Positions 17,653 through 24,783 of a stretch of 64,000 bases of DNA are shown here, in pieces; positions within the stretch are counted from its first letter, which is position 1; every line of letters begins with the position of its first letter. This stretch comes from Chitinophaga parva (lineage in GTDB: Bacteria; Bacteroidota; Bacteroidia; Chitinophagales; Chitinophagaceae), in the NCBI RefSeq assembly GCF_003071345.1, contig NZ_QCYK01000003.1:1-64000 (forward strand), read 5' to 3'. The notes below the pieces were generated by a model. It searched no databases, was not told the DNA's origin, and worked only from the letters and a program-made list of their open reading frames with translations. A program made the translations under genes and the position numbers.

Positions 17653-18990
17653 TTATTGGGCGCCTATTACGTAAAAAGGTGTATTGCAAGTGGCAAAATA
17701 GCCGTTATCATTATAAATGTTAGCGTAAACACGGTAGGGGCCTTCCTGCGTGGGCGCCCGGAATACAAAGCGGTCTGCTGCCTGGCTGATGTTCAGCCCA
17801 TTCAATGACTGCAGCGCTTGTTGATTATAATCATGCGCAGACCTGAACCAGTCTTCCCGCTGCACGGACCATTCAAAATGACAGGCACCTGCAAGCGTCG
17901 TGTCTTTTAAAAATGCACGGGCGTGGATAGTATCGCCGGGATTATAGAGGAGGTTATCCCTGGCGCTTTTGTTGTCTACAAGCATGTAGTTGACACCAGG
18001 TGCTTTTTGTGCAGGCCAGTGGCCGGTCCAGAGGTATTGCATCACATCCACGGTGGCCGATTTGTTGCCGTGCTTATCAAAAAGACTGAACCACGTGGGA
18101 GTTGTTTCCTGCTTATTGCCCCAATAAAAGATCATCTCACCTAAGAACCGGGGGCTCTTGAAAGGCATATGTTGCTGGTATAGTTCAAGGGTCTGTGCTG
18201 CTTTTTGATCACTGCCGGGCTCAATGAAAGCGTTCCATGCCGTGTGCTCGTGCGTGGTCCAGGGGCCGTCTATTCCCCATTCCGTGATTAGGAAAGGACC
18301 ATTCCACCACCGGCGGAACCGGCCCAGATCCCTGCCCAGGTGCCGCAGGTCGCCAAAGATATTGAACGAGATAAAATCAATATGCGTCCACAACTTCAGG
18401 TTGATGAGATACTTCTGTTCAAAATTGATCAGCGTGGTGGTAACGGGATGATCAGGGTCTTCCTGGTGGATCATATCTACCAGCCGGTTAAAGGCTTTGT
18501 AGAATTTAAAATACCTGGGCTTCAGCGGGTAAGTTAGTTCATTGCCCAGGCACCAGCATAGAACGGCGTTGCTGCCCCGGTATTTCCTGACGAGTTGCCG
18601 GTAAGCGGCAAACTGGGAGTCTACCTTTGCGTCATCGTTGTAAAAGGCATCCATGTCATCATTGTAAGGCATGATCAGGCCTACGATCACCGCTAGTTGG
18701 TTGCGGTCTGCATCAGCCAGTATGCTGTCCAGCCCCGTGGTGTCCCAGGTGCGAAGGGTGTTGCCGCCGGCGGCTTTCAACTCTTTCAGGTGGGTGGTGC
18801 CTGCGCCCCCTTTTACCAGGAAAGGTTTGCCAAACCGGTATAATGTATATTTCCCATCCTCGTACCGGATGCAAACCGATCGTTTTGAAGGATCCGCAGA
18901 TCTGGCGGGATAGGGGTCTCTCAAAAGGAACCAGGCAGCCAGGCTGATGACAACAAGCAGGAATACAAGGGTCGCATATTTTAAACGCAA
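17653..18990 (-). CDS. Membrane-anchored or secreted glycoside hydrolase (GH2/GH5-like clan A)
   Basis: A 445-residue protein with an N-terminal hydrophobic helix (residues 5-23), then a single catalytic barrel. The region GTTHLKELKAAGGNTLRTWD is a typical first barrel segment. Acid/base E151 is in CWCLGNEL and nucleophile E237 in LITEWG, the clan GH-A pattern of GH2/GH5-type enzymes that cut beta-linked glycans. A C-terminal Ig-like region follows. It is the first gene of a two-gene leftward operon with the synthase fusion and is homologous to that protein's last barrel. It probably modifies or releases the polymer made by its partner. The exact linkage is unknown. Confidence 0.82.
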   Translation of the reverse strand: MRLKYATLVFLLVVISLAAWFLLRDPYPARSADPSKRSVCIRYEDGKYTLYRFGKPFLVKGGAGTTHLKELKAAGGNTLRTWDTTGLDSILADADRNQLAVIVGLIMPYNDDMDAFYNDDAKVDSQFAAYRQLVRKYRGSNAVLCWCLGNELTYPLKPRYFKFYKAFNRLVDMIHQEDPDHPVTTTLINFEQKYLINLKLWTHIDFISFNIFGDLRHLGRDLGRFRRWWNGPFLITEWGIDGPWTTHEHTAWNAFIEPGSDQKAAQTLELYQQHMPFKSPRFLGEMIFYWGNKQETTPTWFSLFDKHGNKSATVDVMQYLWTGHWPAQKAPGVNYMLVDNKSARDNLLYNPGDTIHARAFLKDTTLAGACHFEWSVQREDWFRSAHDYNQQALQSLNGLNISQAADRFVFRAPTQEGPYRVYANIYNDNGYFATCNTPFYVIGAQ

Positions 18991-19324
18991 GGGGAATATC
19001 GATTAAGTAGTTATAAAGTTATGCATTTTCAAGTGCTTAATAGCCAACTTTTGGCTTGCCTCCGCCCCGTTGCCTGGACCGTAATATTACCGGGGCACAA
19101 CTCTACGACCTGATAAACGCCGCAATCTCCGCGAAGGCCCATGAAGTAGGTTAATGAACAGGCTTAATCTTATATTAAGGACAGGGCATTTTCCCGGGAA
19201 GACTTAAATGCGGGGAGCTAATCGGTAGTTGAGCGGATGCATCCCTGCTGCGGCACAAAAAGGGGCTGCACCTGTTTGGATACAGCCCCGGCTCTAACGT
19301 TGTGGCATATAGTAGTCTTGGGAA
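18991..19324. other. Intergenic region with promoter of the glycan operon
   Basis: No gene is seen. The left part should hold the promoter of the leftward GH/GT2 operon (TAACTTTA on the minus strand near 19015-19022 is a fair -7 element). A small inverted repeat CTTAAT/ATTAAG lies near 19164-19179. The right part holds a terminator listed separately. Confidence 0.4.
19257..19289 (-). terminator. Terminator of the 126-aa gene
   Basis: GGGGCTG at 19262-19268 pairs with CAGCCCC at 19283-19289. On the minus strand the stem is followed by TTTTT (19257-19261), so it ends leftward transcription from the gene at 19325-19705. Confidence 0.75.
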
Positions 19325-19705
19325 TCAGCCTGGTAATTTGTCACTGAGGTACGTATGGAATGCATTGTCCAGTACCGCCATATCCCTGCACAGTTCATCA
19401 TAGCGGGCCTTAATGCTCATGGCCAGCCCGTCTGGCGCGGCGGTGATGTGCTGCTGCTGGTGCAGGTGGTAGGCGGCGGGTGTTTCAAAACGCTGCAGGT
19501 CCGCTTTGAGGCGGCGCACTTTTTCATCCAGCTCCAGGAAGCGGTTCTGGTAATATTCAAAATAATCCAGTTGCGCATTGTGGGTGTCTTTTTTCAACAC
19601 CTCTGCCAGCATATGTTTGCAGGCTATGTTCTGCTCTTCCAGGAGTTTTATATCGCTGGCGCCTATCCACTGCGCGGAAGCGGCGCCCTTGGTTGGCTGC
19701 TTCAT
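19325..19705 (-). CDS. Small coiled-coil protein under a probable FNR-type promoter
   Basis: A 126-residue, charged, all-helical protein with no signal peptide. Heptad-like stretches (DIKLLEEQNIACKHMLAEVL and FLELDEKVRRLKADLQRFE) indicate coiled coil. The family is not recognised. It is divergent from the kinase gene. Its promoter has a perfect -7 element (TAGTTTTG) with a TGA-N6-TCA dyad centred 33 bp upstream, the same geometry as the flavoprotein gene of this locus. That suggests it belongs to the regulon of the receiver-CRP regulator. A terminator follows the stop. Confidence 0.72.
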   Translation of the reverse strand: MKQPTKGAASAQWIGASDIKLLEEQNIACKHMLAEVLKKDTHNAQLDYFEYYQNRFLELDEKVRRLKADLQRFETPAAYHLHQQQHITAAPDGLAMSIKARYDELCRDMAVLDNAFHTYLSDKLPG

Positions 19706-19762
19706 GTCTATCTCAATTTACAGGCCGGGGCCTGTCCGGGGATTAATACTAATACCCATAGT

Positions 19763-19806
19763 CAAAACTAACACGGGACCTTGCGACCTCCACTGATCGG
19801 GATCAG
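19763..19806 (-). promoter_or_regulatory. CRP/FNR-type site and -7 element for the leftward 126-aa gene
   Basis: CTGATCGGGATCAG at 19793-19806 is a perfect palindrome containing TGA-N6-TCA, centre 19799.5. On the minus strand TAGTTTTG (19763-19770, centre 19766.5) matches the TAnnTTTG consensus in every fixed position. The centre-to-centre distance is 33 bp. Confidence 0.6.
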
Positions 19807-19814
19807 GGGAGGGG

Positions 19815-19858
19815 GTGATTCTGGTCACTTTTTTAAAAACAGGCCGGAACTAGCTTCG
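19815..19858 (+). promoter_or_regulatory. CRP/FNR-type site and -7 element for the kinase operon
   Basis: GTGATTCTGGTCAC at 19815-19828 contains TGA-N6-TCA, centre 19821.5. TAGCTTCG at 19851-19858 (centre 19854.5) matches TAnnTTTG in five of six fixed positions and lies exactly 33 bp downstream. It is embedded in an 8-bp inverted repeat (GCCGGAAC at 19843-19850, GTTCCGGC at 19858-19865). The two dyads of this region are 22 bp apart, two helical turns. Confidence 0.55.
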
Positions 19859-19964
19859 TTCCGGCAAACTCATGCCCTCCGGCACCGGGAATGTTAAATG
19901 AAATTCATAGCTTTAAGGGCCCGTTGGCACGTGTGCAATCCGGGTAACCATTTATAACGCGGCT

Positions 19965-21599
19965 ATGAGCGAAACCTACCAGTATCACAAAACAAACTTC
20001 GACGTGTTATTTAACCACGCTACCATCGGCATTATTGTCACGGATGGGCAGGGGCGGATAGTTGTGGCCAACCCCTACCTGCTGAACCAGTTTGGCTACA
20101 CTGCCCCGGATATCGTGGGGCAGCCTATAGAAAAGCTGATCCCCCACCGCTTTCACCACCGCCACACCGGCCACCGCGAAAAATTCCAGGAACATCCCAA
20201 AAGCCGGCCCATGGGCGCCAGCATGGAACTATTTGCCATGCGCAACGATGGGTCTGAATTCCCGGTGGAAGTGAGCCTGGGCGCGTATGGCAACGAGGAA
20301 GGCCAGTTTGTGATCGCCTTTGTGAGTGACATTTCCTCCCGCAGGCGTTCCGAAGAAGCCCTGCGCCAGTTGAACGCAGACCTGGAAAAGAAGGTAGAGG
20401 AGCGTACGCAGTCGCTCACGGAGCAAATGCAGGAAGTGCAGGCCAAAGACGTGGAACTGCAGCGGACCCACAGCTACCTGCGCAGCATCTGGAATTTTGC
20501 CGGTGCCGTCATTATTGCTACCAATGAACAAGGGCTTATCCAGCTTTTTAACCCGGCGGCAGCGCGCATGCTGGGTTACAGTGAGGAAGAAGCGGTGGGC
20601 AAACTCACCCCCGTGGTCATGCTGGATCCGGCGGAACTGGCGGTAAGACGCCAGCAATTTGCCGCAGAACTGCAACAGCCCATTACCTCGGACTTTGATA
20701 CCCTGGTGGCAAAAGCCCGGCTTAACCTGCCCAACGAATACGAATGGCAATACGTCCGCAAAGACGGCAGCCATTTTCCCATGCAGCTCAGCGTGTCTGC
20801 CATCCGTGATGCGGAAGGCCAGCTGACAGGTTTCCTGGCGGTGGGCACGGATATTACAGGGCGCAAGCGCGCAGAAAGTGACCTGCGCCTTGCCCTGGAA
20901 AAAGAAAAAGAGCTCAATGAGTTGAAATCGCGCTTTGTGTCCCTGGCCTCCCACGAGTTCCGCACGCCCCTGAGCACTGTATTGTCTTCCGCCTACCTTA
21001 TTTCCAAGTATGAAAAAGGGGAGGAACAGCCCCAGCGCGAAAAACACCTGCAGCGCATCGTTTCTTCCGTTAACATGCTCACGGATATCCTGAATGATTT
21101 CCTGTCCGTGGGCAAAATAGAGGAGGGAAAGATCCAGGTAAGACATGCCCAGTTCAATGTGAAAGAGCATGTAAGCAATATCCTGGCGGAGATGCATGGC
21201 CTGGTGAAAAAGCAACAGCGCGTGGCCGTTTCGCACAGCGGACCGGAGATCATGGTGCTGGACCCGGCATTGCTCAAGCACATCGTCATGAACCTGGTGT
21301 CCAATGCTATCAAGTTCTCTCCGGAAGGCAGTACCATCCGGGTAAGTACCACGCTCACCCCATCGCACTTTACACTGGCGGTGCGCGACCAGGGGATCGG
21401 CATTGCGCCGGAAGACCAGCAGCACCTGTTTGAGCGCTTCTTCCGGGGAGGCAATGTCTCCAATATACAAGGTACCGGGCTTGGCCTGCACATCGTAGCA
21501 CGCTATGCGGAGCTGCTGGACGGTAACGTCACCTGTGAGAGCACGCTGGGCCAGGGAACTACCTTTACCGTCACTGTCTTAAATCATCACCACGCATAA
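19965..21599 (+). CDS. Soluble double-PAS sensor histidine kinase
   Basis: A 544-residue cytosolic kinase without membrane segments. PAS1 spans about 10-125, a coiled coil 128-165, PAS2 170-300. The HisKA domain has the phospho-accepting H330 in LASHEFRTPLST. The ATPase domain shows NLVSNAIKFS, RDQGIGIAPED and GTGLGLHIV. PAS1 contains a His-rich stretch with R66-H67-T-G (HHRHTGH), which aligns with the RHDG region of FixL that carries the haem-ligating histidine; the FixL oxygen-contacting arginine is not evident. A gas or redox signal is therefore plausible but unproven. The next gene, 13 bp away, is its response regulator. Confidence 0.9.
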   Translation: MSETYQYHKTNFDVLFNHATIGIIVTDGQGRIVVANPYLLNQFGYTAPDIVGQPIEKLIPHRFHHRHTGHREKFQEHPKSRPMGASMELFAMRNDGSEFPVEVSLGAYGNEEGQFVIAFVSDISSRRRSEEALRQLNADLEKKVEERTQSLTEQMQEVQAKDVELQRTHSYLRSIWNFAGAVIIATNEQGLIQLFNPAAARMLGYSEEEAVGKLTPVVMLDPAELAVRRQQFAAELQQPITSDFDTLVAKARLNLPNEYEWQYVRKDGSHFPMQLSVSAIRDAEGQLTGFLAVGTDITGRKRAESDLRLALEKEKELNELKSRFVSLASHEFRTPLSTVLSSAYLISKYEKGEEQPQREKHLQRIVSSVNMLTDILNDFLSVGKIEEGKIQVRHAQFNVKEHVSNILAEMHGLVKKQQRVAVSHSGPEIMVLDPALLKHIVMNLVSNAIKFSPEGSTIRVSTTLTPSHFTLAVRDQGIGIAPEDQQHLFERFFRGGNVSNIQGTGLGLHIVARYAELLDGNVTCESTLGQGTTFTVTVLNHHHA

Positions 21600-21612
21600 T
21601 CCTGTTTTTACC

Positions 21613-22671
21613 ATGGCAACCATCTTACTTATTGAAGACAACGACGATATCCGCGAGAATACCGCAGAAATACTGCAAATGGCCAACTACAAAGTGTTCA
21701 CGGCGGAAAATGGCAAGACCGGAGTGCAACTGGCGCTGGAACACAAGCCAGACCTGGTGATCTGCGACATTACCATGCCGGTGCTGGATGGCTATGGGGT
21801 ACTGCACCTGCTGCATAAAAATGAAACCATGCAGAACATGCCTTTCATCTTTCTAACGGCCAGGGCTGAACGAACTGATATGCGCCGGGGAATGGACCTG
21901 GGAGCGGATGATTACATCACCAAACCCTTTGACGCCACAGAGCTGCTGAACGCGATTGAAGGCCGGCTGAAAAAATCGGCCCGGCTGAAACAGGAGAGCG
22001 CCCCTGGCATCAATGGCCTCAGTGACCTGATGGCTACCGTGTCCGGCAAGGACCTGCTGGAGGCGCTGCGGGAAGACCGTAACGTGAACCGCTATAAGAA
22101 AAAACAGATCGTGTATACGGAAGGCAATCACCCTTCCAACCTTTTTTACGTGATGAAGGGTAAGGTGAAAACCTACCGGCGCAATGATGATGGCAAGGAG
22201 TTGATCACCGGGCTTTTTGGCGAAGGAGAGTTCCTGGGCTACGTGCCCATGCTGGAGGGCAGCGTGTACCGCGACCAGGCAGAAGCCATGGATGATACAG
22301 AGCTGGCCATCATTCCCCGCAGTGATTTTGAAGCACTGGCCCTGCATAACCCCGAAGTGATGCAGAAACTGATCCGTATCCTCACCCGCAACATCATGGA
22401 TAAGGAAGAGCAACTGCTGGGCATCGCCTACAACTCTTTGCGGAAGAAGGTAGCGGATGCGCTGCTCACCCTGTATAAAAAATACAACCCCAGTAACCAG
22501 GCCACCTTCAGCCTGGATGTGAGCCGCGATAACCTGGCGGCAGTGGCCGGCGTGGCAAAGGAATCCCTCATCCGCACCCTGGGCGATTTCCGGGATGAAC
22601 AACTGGTGACCATCAAGGAAGGATGTATTTTTCTCACAGACGTGCCCCGGCTGGAGCGTATGATGAATTAA
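21613..22671 (+). CDS. Response regulator: receiver domain fused to CRP/FNR-type output
   Basis: A 352-residue regulator. Residues 3-120 are a receiver with acidic pocket D10/D11/D12 region (IEDNDDI), phospho-acceptor D52 (ICDITMP), T (FLTA) and K (YITKPFD). Residues 150-265 are a cyclic-nucleotide-type beta-roll, and 270-350 a CRP winged helix with recognition helix VAGVAKESLIRTL. The E and R of this helix match the DNA-contacting residues of CRP/FNR that read TGA/TCA half-sites. There is no FNR-type cysteine cluster, so input should come through phosphorylation. It forms an operon with the PAS kinase upstream. Three matching DNA sites occur in the locus. Confidence 0.92.
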   Translation: MATILLIEDNDDIRENTAEILQMANYKVFTAENGKTGVQLALEHKPDLVICDITMPVLDGYGVLHLLHKNETMQNMPFIFLTARAERTDMRRGMDLGADDYITKPFDATELLNAIEGRLKKSARLKQESAPGINGLSDLMATVSGKDLLEALREDRNVNRYKKKQIVYTEGNHPSNLFYVMKGKVKTYRRNDDGKELITGLFGEGEFLGYVPMLEGSVYRDQAEAMDDTELAIIPRSDFEALALHNPEVMQKLIRILTRNIMDKEEQLLGIAYNSLRKKVADALLTLYKKYNPSNQATFSLDVSRDNLAAVAGVAKESLIRTLGDFRDEQLVTIKEGCIFLTDVPRLERMMN

Positions 22672-22702
22672 CCCAGGCACATGACCCCCATCATTCGCCC
22701 GT

Positions 22703-22746
22703 TTGATGCCCATCATTTCACAGGTGCGGCGAAACAGGTCTATTTG
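22703..22746 (+). promoter_or_regulatory. FNR-like site and -7 element for the flavoprotein gene
   Basis: TTGATGCCCATCAT at 22703-22716 differs from the FNR/FixK consensus TTGAT-N4-ATCAA only at the last base; centre 22709.5. TCTATTTG at 22739-22746 (centre 22742.5) matches TAnnTTTG in five of six fixed positions. The distance is 33 bp and the ATG follows at 22765, so transcription would start about 15 bp before it. Confidence 0.62.
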
Positions 22747-22764
22747 TATTGAAAACTACAAACT

Positions 22765-23241
22765 ATGCTGGGCATATTAACAGATCAAGAAATAGAAGAC
22801 GTGCTGCTGCGCAATGTTACCGGGCGTATTGGCTGCAACGACGGCCAGCGCACGTATGTAGTGCCCGTCAGCTATGTTTACAACAATAAATATGTGATCG
22901 CCCATTCCCGCGAGGGATTGAAGATAGACATCATGCGGAAGCACCCACGGGTGTGTTTTGAAGTGGACGAAATGCAGGACCTGGCAAACTGGCGCAGCGT
23001 TATTGCCTGGGGCCAGTACGAAGAAGTGACGGATGAAAGGGAACGTTACTACGCCATGAAATTCCTGGTAAGCCGCCTGCTCCATTTGCAGGTGAGCGAA
23101 ACAGCCCGCCTGCCACACGAAGCCGGTGATGACCTTACCCATGACCAGCGGCCGGATGTACTGCGCCCCATTGTGTACCGCATCCGCATCGAGGAGAGGA
23201 CCGGCCGTTTTGAAAAGCCGGATCAAATTCCCGGTAAATAA
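22765..23241 (+). CDS. Pyridoxamine 5'-phosphate oxidase-family flavin-binding protein
   Basis: A 158-residue protein of the split-barrel FMN-binding type. Visible features are the N-terminal LTDQEIEDVLLRNVTGRIGC, the strand YVVPVSYVYNNKYVIAHS and the FEVDEMQDLANWRSVIAWGQ segment, the usual FMN-contact regions of this family. Proteins like this bind FMN, F420 or haem and often act in redox or NO stress. It lies 93 bp downstream of the receiver-CRP gene behind an FNR-like promoter, and 111 bp upstream of a hemerythrin gene. This placement points to a role in the same oxygen, nitric-oxide or redox response. Confidence 0.85.
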   Translation: MLGILTDQEIEDVLLRNVTGRIGCNDGQRTYVVPVSYVYNNKYVIAHSREGLKIDIMRKHPRVCFEVDEMQDLANWRSVIAWGQYEEVTDERERYYAMKFLVSRLLHLQVSETARLPHEAGDDLTHDQRPDVLRPIVYRIRIEERTGRFEKPDQIPGK

Positions 23242-23352
23242 AGCTTTGACTTAAACGAGGTGGTGAAGGCCGCTTCATCAACAGCCCGTATAAGGCCGGC
23301 CCCGCCAGTATGCGGCATGACATTAGCGGGGTTACCTGCAAACAAACGCATT

Positions 23353-24081
23353 ATGGGATCTAATAATGAGCTTGCAGGAAGCAGCCGGCAGGGGCAGAGC
23401 CGGAGGGTCTTCCTTGAATGGGGCTTTAAAGCCGCCATCGTTCCGGCTGTTGTTGGTATAGGCCTCAGCGCCAGTTGTAATAACAAAGAGGACGAAGAAG
23501 ACGTAACTCCCCCGGAAGACCTGATGCGGGAACACGGCGTGCTAAACCGGGTACTGCTGGTCTATGATCATTTCCTCTCCATGCTGTCATCCGGGCAAAG
23601 CATGGACCCCGGGCTACTTTCCGCTGCCGCTGGCATTATCCGTTCCTTTATTGAAGATTACCATGAAAAGCAGGAGGAAGATTACCTGTTTCCCCGTTTT
23701 GAAAAGGCGCACCAGCTCACAGACCTGGTAACGGTCTTGCGCCAGCAGCACCAGGCGGGGCGCACTATTACCGCGCAGATCATGTTGTTGGGAAAACAGC
23801 CGCAGATCAGCAGCGAAGATGACCGGCGTAAATTACAGGGGTTGTTATCTTCCTTTAACCGCATGTACCGCCCGCACGAGGCCCGGGAAGACACCGTGCT
23901 TTTTCCGGCCTTGCGCAAGATCGTGAGCAAACACGAATTTGACAGCCTGGGCGAAGATTTTGAAAAGCGGGAGCACCAGCTTTTTGGCGAAAATGGTTTT
24001 GAAACGTTTGTAGATAAAGTATCCCGGATAGAGCAGCAGCTGGGCATATTTGAACTGGCACAGTTTACGCCCAGGGTTTAA
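23353..24081 (+). CDS. Tat-exported hemerythrin-domain lipoprotein
   Basis: Start chosen at 23353 (MGSNNELAGSSRQGQSRRVF), giving 242 residues. The N-terminus has a twin-arginine motif (RRVFLEW, residues 17-23), a hydrophobic helix and a lipobox LSASC (C42), so a folded, metal-loaded protein is probably exported and anchored. The hemerythrin four-helix bundle follows, with the ligand histidines and acids visible as REHGVLNR, VYDHF, DYHEKQEEDYLF, LRQQHQAGR and RPHEAREDTVLF. Such diiron domains bind O2 or NO. The gene follows the flavin-binding protein and may share its FNR-like promoter. An unusual cell location for this family makes it worth noting. Confidence 0.85.
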   Translation: MGSNNELAGSSRQGQSRRVFLEWGFKAAIVPAVVGIGLSASCNNKEDEEDVTPPEDLMREHGVLNRVLLVYDHFLSMLSSGQSMDPGLLSAAAGIIRSFIEDYHEKQEEDYLFPRFEKAHQLTDLVTVLRQQHQAGRTITAQIMLLGKQPQISSEDDRRKLQGLLSSFNRMYRPHEAREDTVLFPALRKIVSKHEFDSLGEDFEKREHQLFGENGFETFVDKVSRIEQQLGIFELAQFTPRV

Positions 24082-24146
24082 AGCCGCCAGGTTACATGGC
24101 ATATTAACGCGATGTGCTGACGTGAATAACGAGCACTGATATTCAT

Positions 24147-24413
24147 TTACGCCGCAAGCCCTTTGATCCTGCGCCACAGGTTTTCTTTGAGATCCGCGTC
24201 CATGAAGGCATTTCCGGCGTCATTCAGCCGGGAAAGCACCTGTGATCTGCGGTCCAGGGAAAAGGCTACCTGCTTACCGCCAAAATTGTTAATGAGGTAG
24301 GTATCGCAGAAGTTTACGAGGTATAATTGCTCTTCAGCAGAAGCTTTCAGGCATTGGACGTAACAATTGTATTGTTTGCCTTCATGGTTAATGTGCATTG
24401 TAAAGGAATTCAT
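24147..24413 (-). CDS. Small hypothetical protein
   Basis: An 88-residue protein, probably cytosolic, with a beta-strand start (FTMHINHEGKQYNCYVQCLK) and a helical end (ENLWRRIKGLAA). It has the appearance of a conserved small Chitinophagaceae protein, but no function is known to me. It is convergent with the hemerythrin gene, 65 bp apart, and is transcribed alone. Confidence 0.65.
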   Translation of the reverse strand: MNSFTMHINHEGKQYNCYVQCLKASAEEQLYLVNFCDTYLINNFGGKQVAFSLDRRSQVLSRLNDAGNAFMDADLKENLWRRIKGLAA

Positions 24414-24521
24414 GTGCGTCTGATTTTGTTGCTGGCCTTTGCAATTATGTCAAAATGCAGGCCGGAATGATGGCATAGGGGATAATGAATATTTCTAAAT
24501 TACACATTTTTAAGCAAATAT

Positions 24522-24561
24522 CAAAAAGGAGCGGATCACCTGGGTGGCCTGCTCCTTTTTG
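24522..24561. terminator. Terminator-like hairpin
   Basis: CAAAAAGGAGC at 24522-24532 pairs with GCTCCTTTTTG at 24551-24561 across an 18-nt loop. Flanking A and T runs suit either direction. It isolates the 88-residue gene from the relic and MFS gene to its right. Confidence 0.6.
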
Positions 24562-24625
24562 TTTACAGCTAAACAAGTAAGTGTTGTTTATCGAATGTAT
24601 TTATCGCGTAAACCGGAACAGGTTT

Positions 24626-24739
24626 TCAGACGCCGATGGTACCGGTCTTTACTGCGCCCGCACGCCGGTAATTGGCCGGGATAACGCCTTTGGTGTTCGC
24701 CATATGTTCTGTCAATTGTGAATCCAGCGGCCGCCGCAT
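24626..24739 (-). pseudogene. 37-codon relic resembling the end of an AraC regulator
   Basis: The frame starts MRRPLDSQLTEHMANTKGVI and continues PANYRRAGAVKTG. The segment KGVIPANYRRAG is very like the last helix of AraC-family proteins (typically xGVSPxxYRRxG). No helix-turn-helix lies upstream. The assignment rests on this short match. Confidence 0.3.
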
Positions 24740-24783
24740 TGTAAATGCGACATGTTAGCGGCAGAAAATGAGTAGGGCTGGTG

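Larger units (their letters stand above)
24414..24783. other. Intergenic region with terminator and a gene relic
   Basis: These 370 bp hold the promoter of the 88-residue gene at the left, a terminator at 24522-24561 and a protein-like relic at 24626-24739, both listed separately. Nothing else was recognised. Confidence 0.4.

Noticed and set aside
20229..21491. 420-codon open frame on the minus strand
   Set aside because: Antisense to the histidine kinase with intact PAS, HisKA and ATPase motifs; no domain seen in the minus frame.
21853..22716. 287-codon open frame on the minus strand
   Set aside because: Antisense to the receiver-CRP regulator and without recognisable features.
23260..23352. 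31-codon extension of the hemerythrin protein
   Set aside because: The Tat motif and lipobox are at the right distance from the ATG at 23353; the extension would bury the signal peptide.
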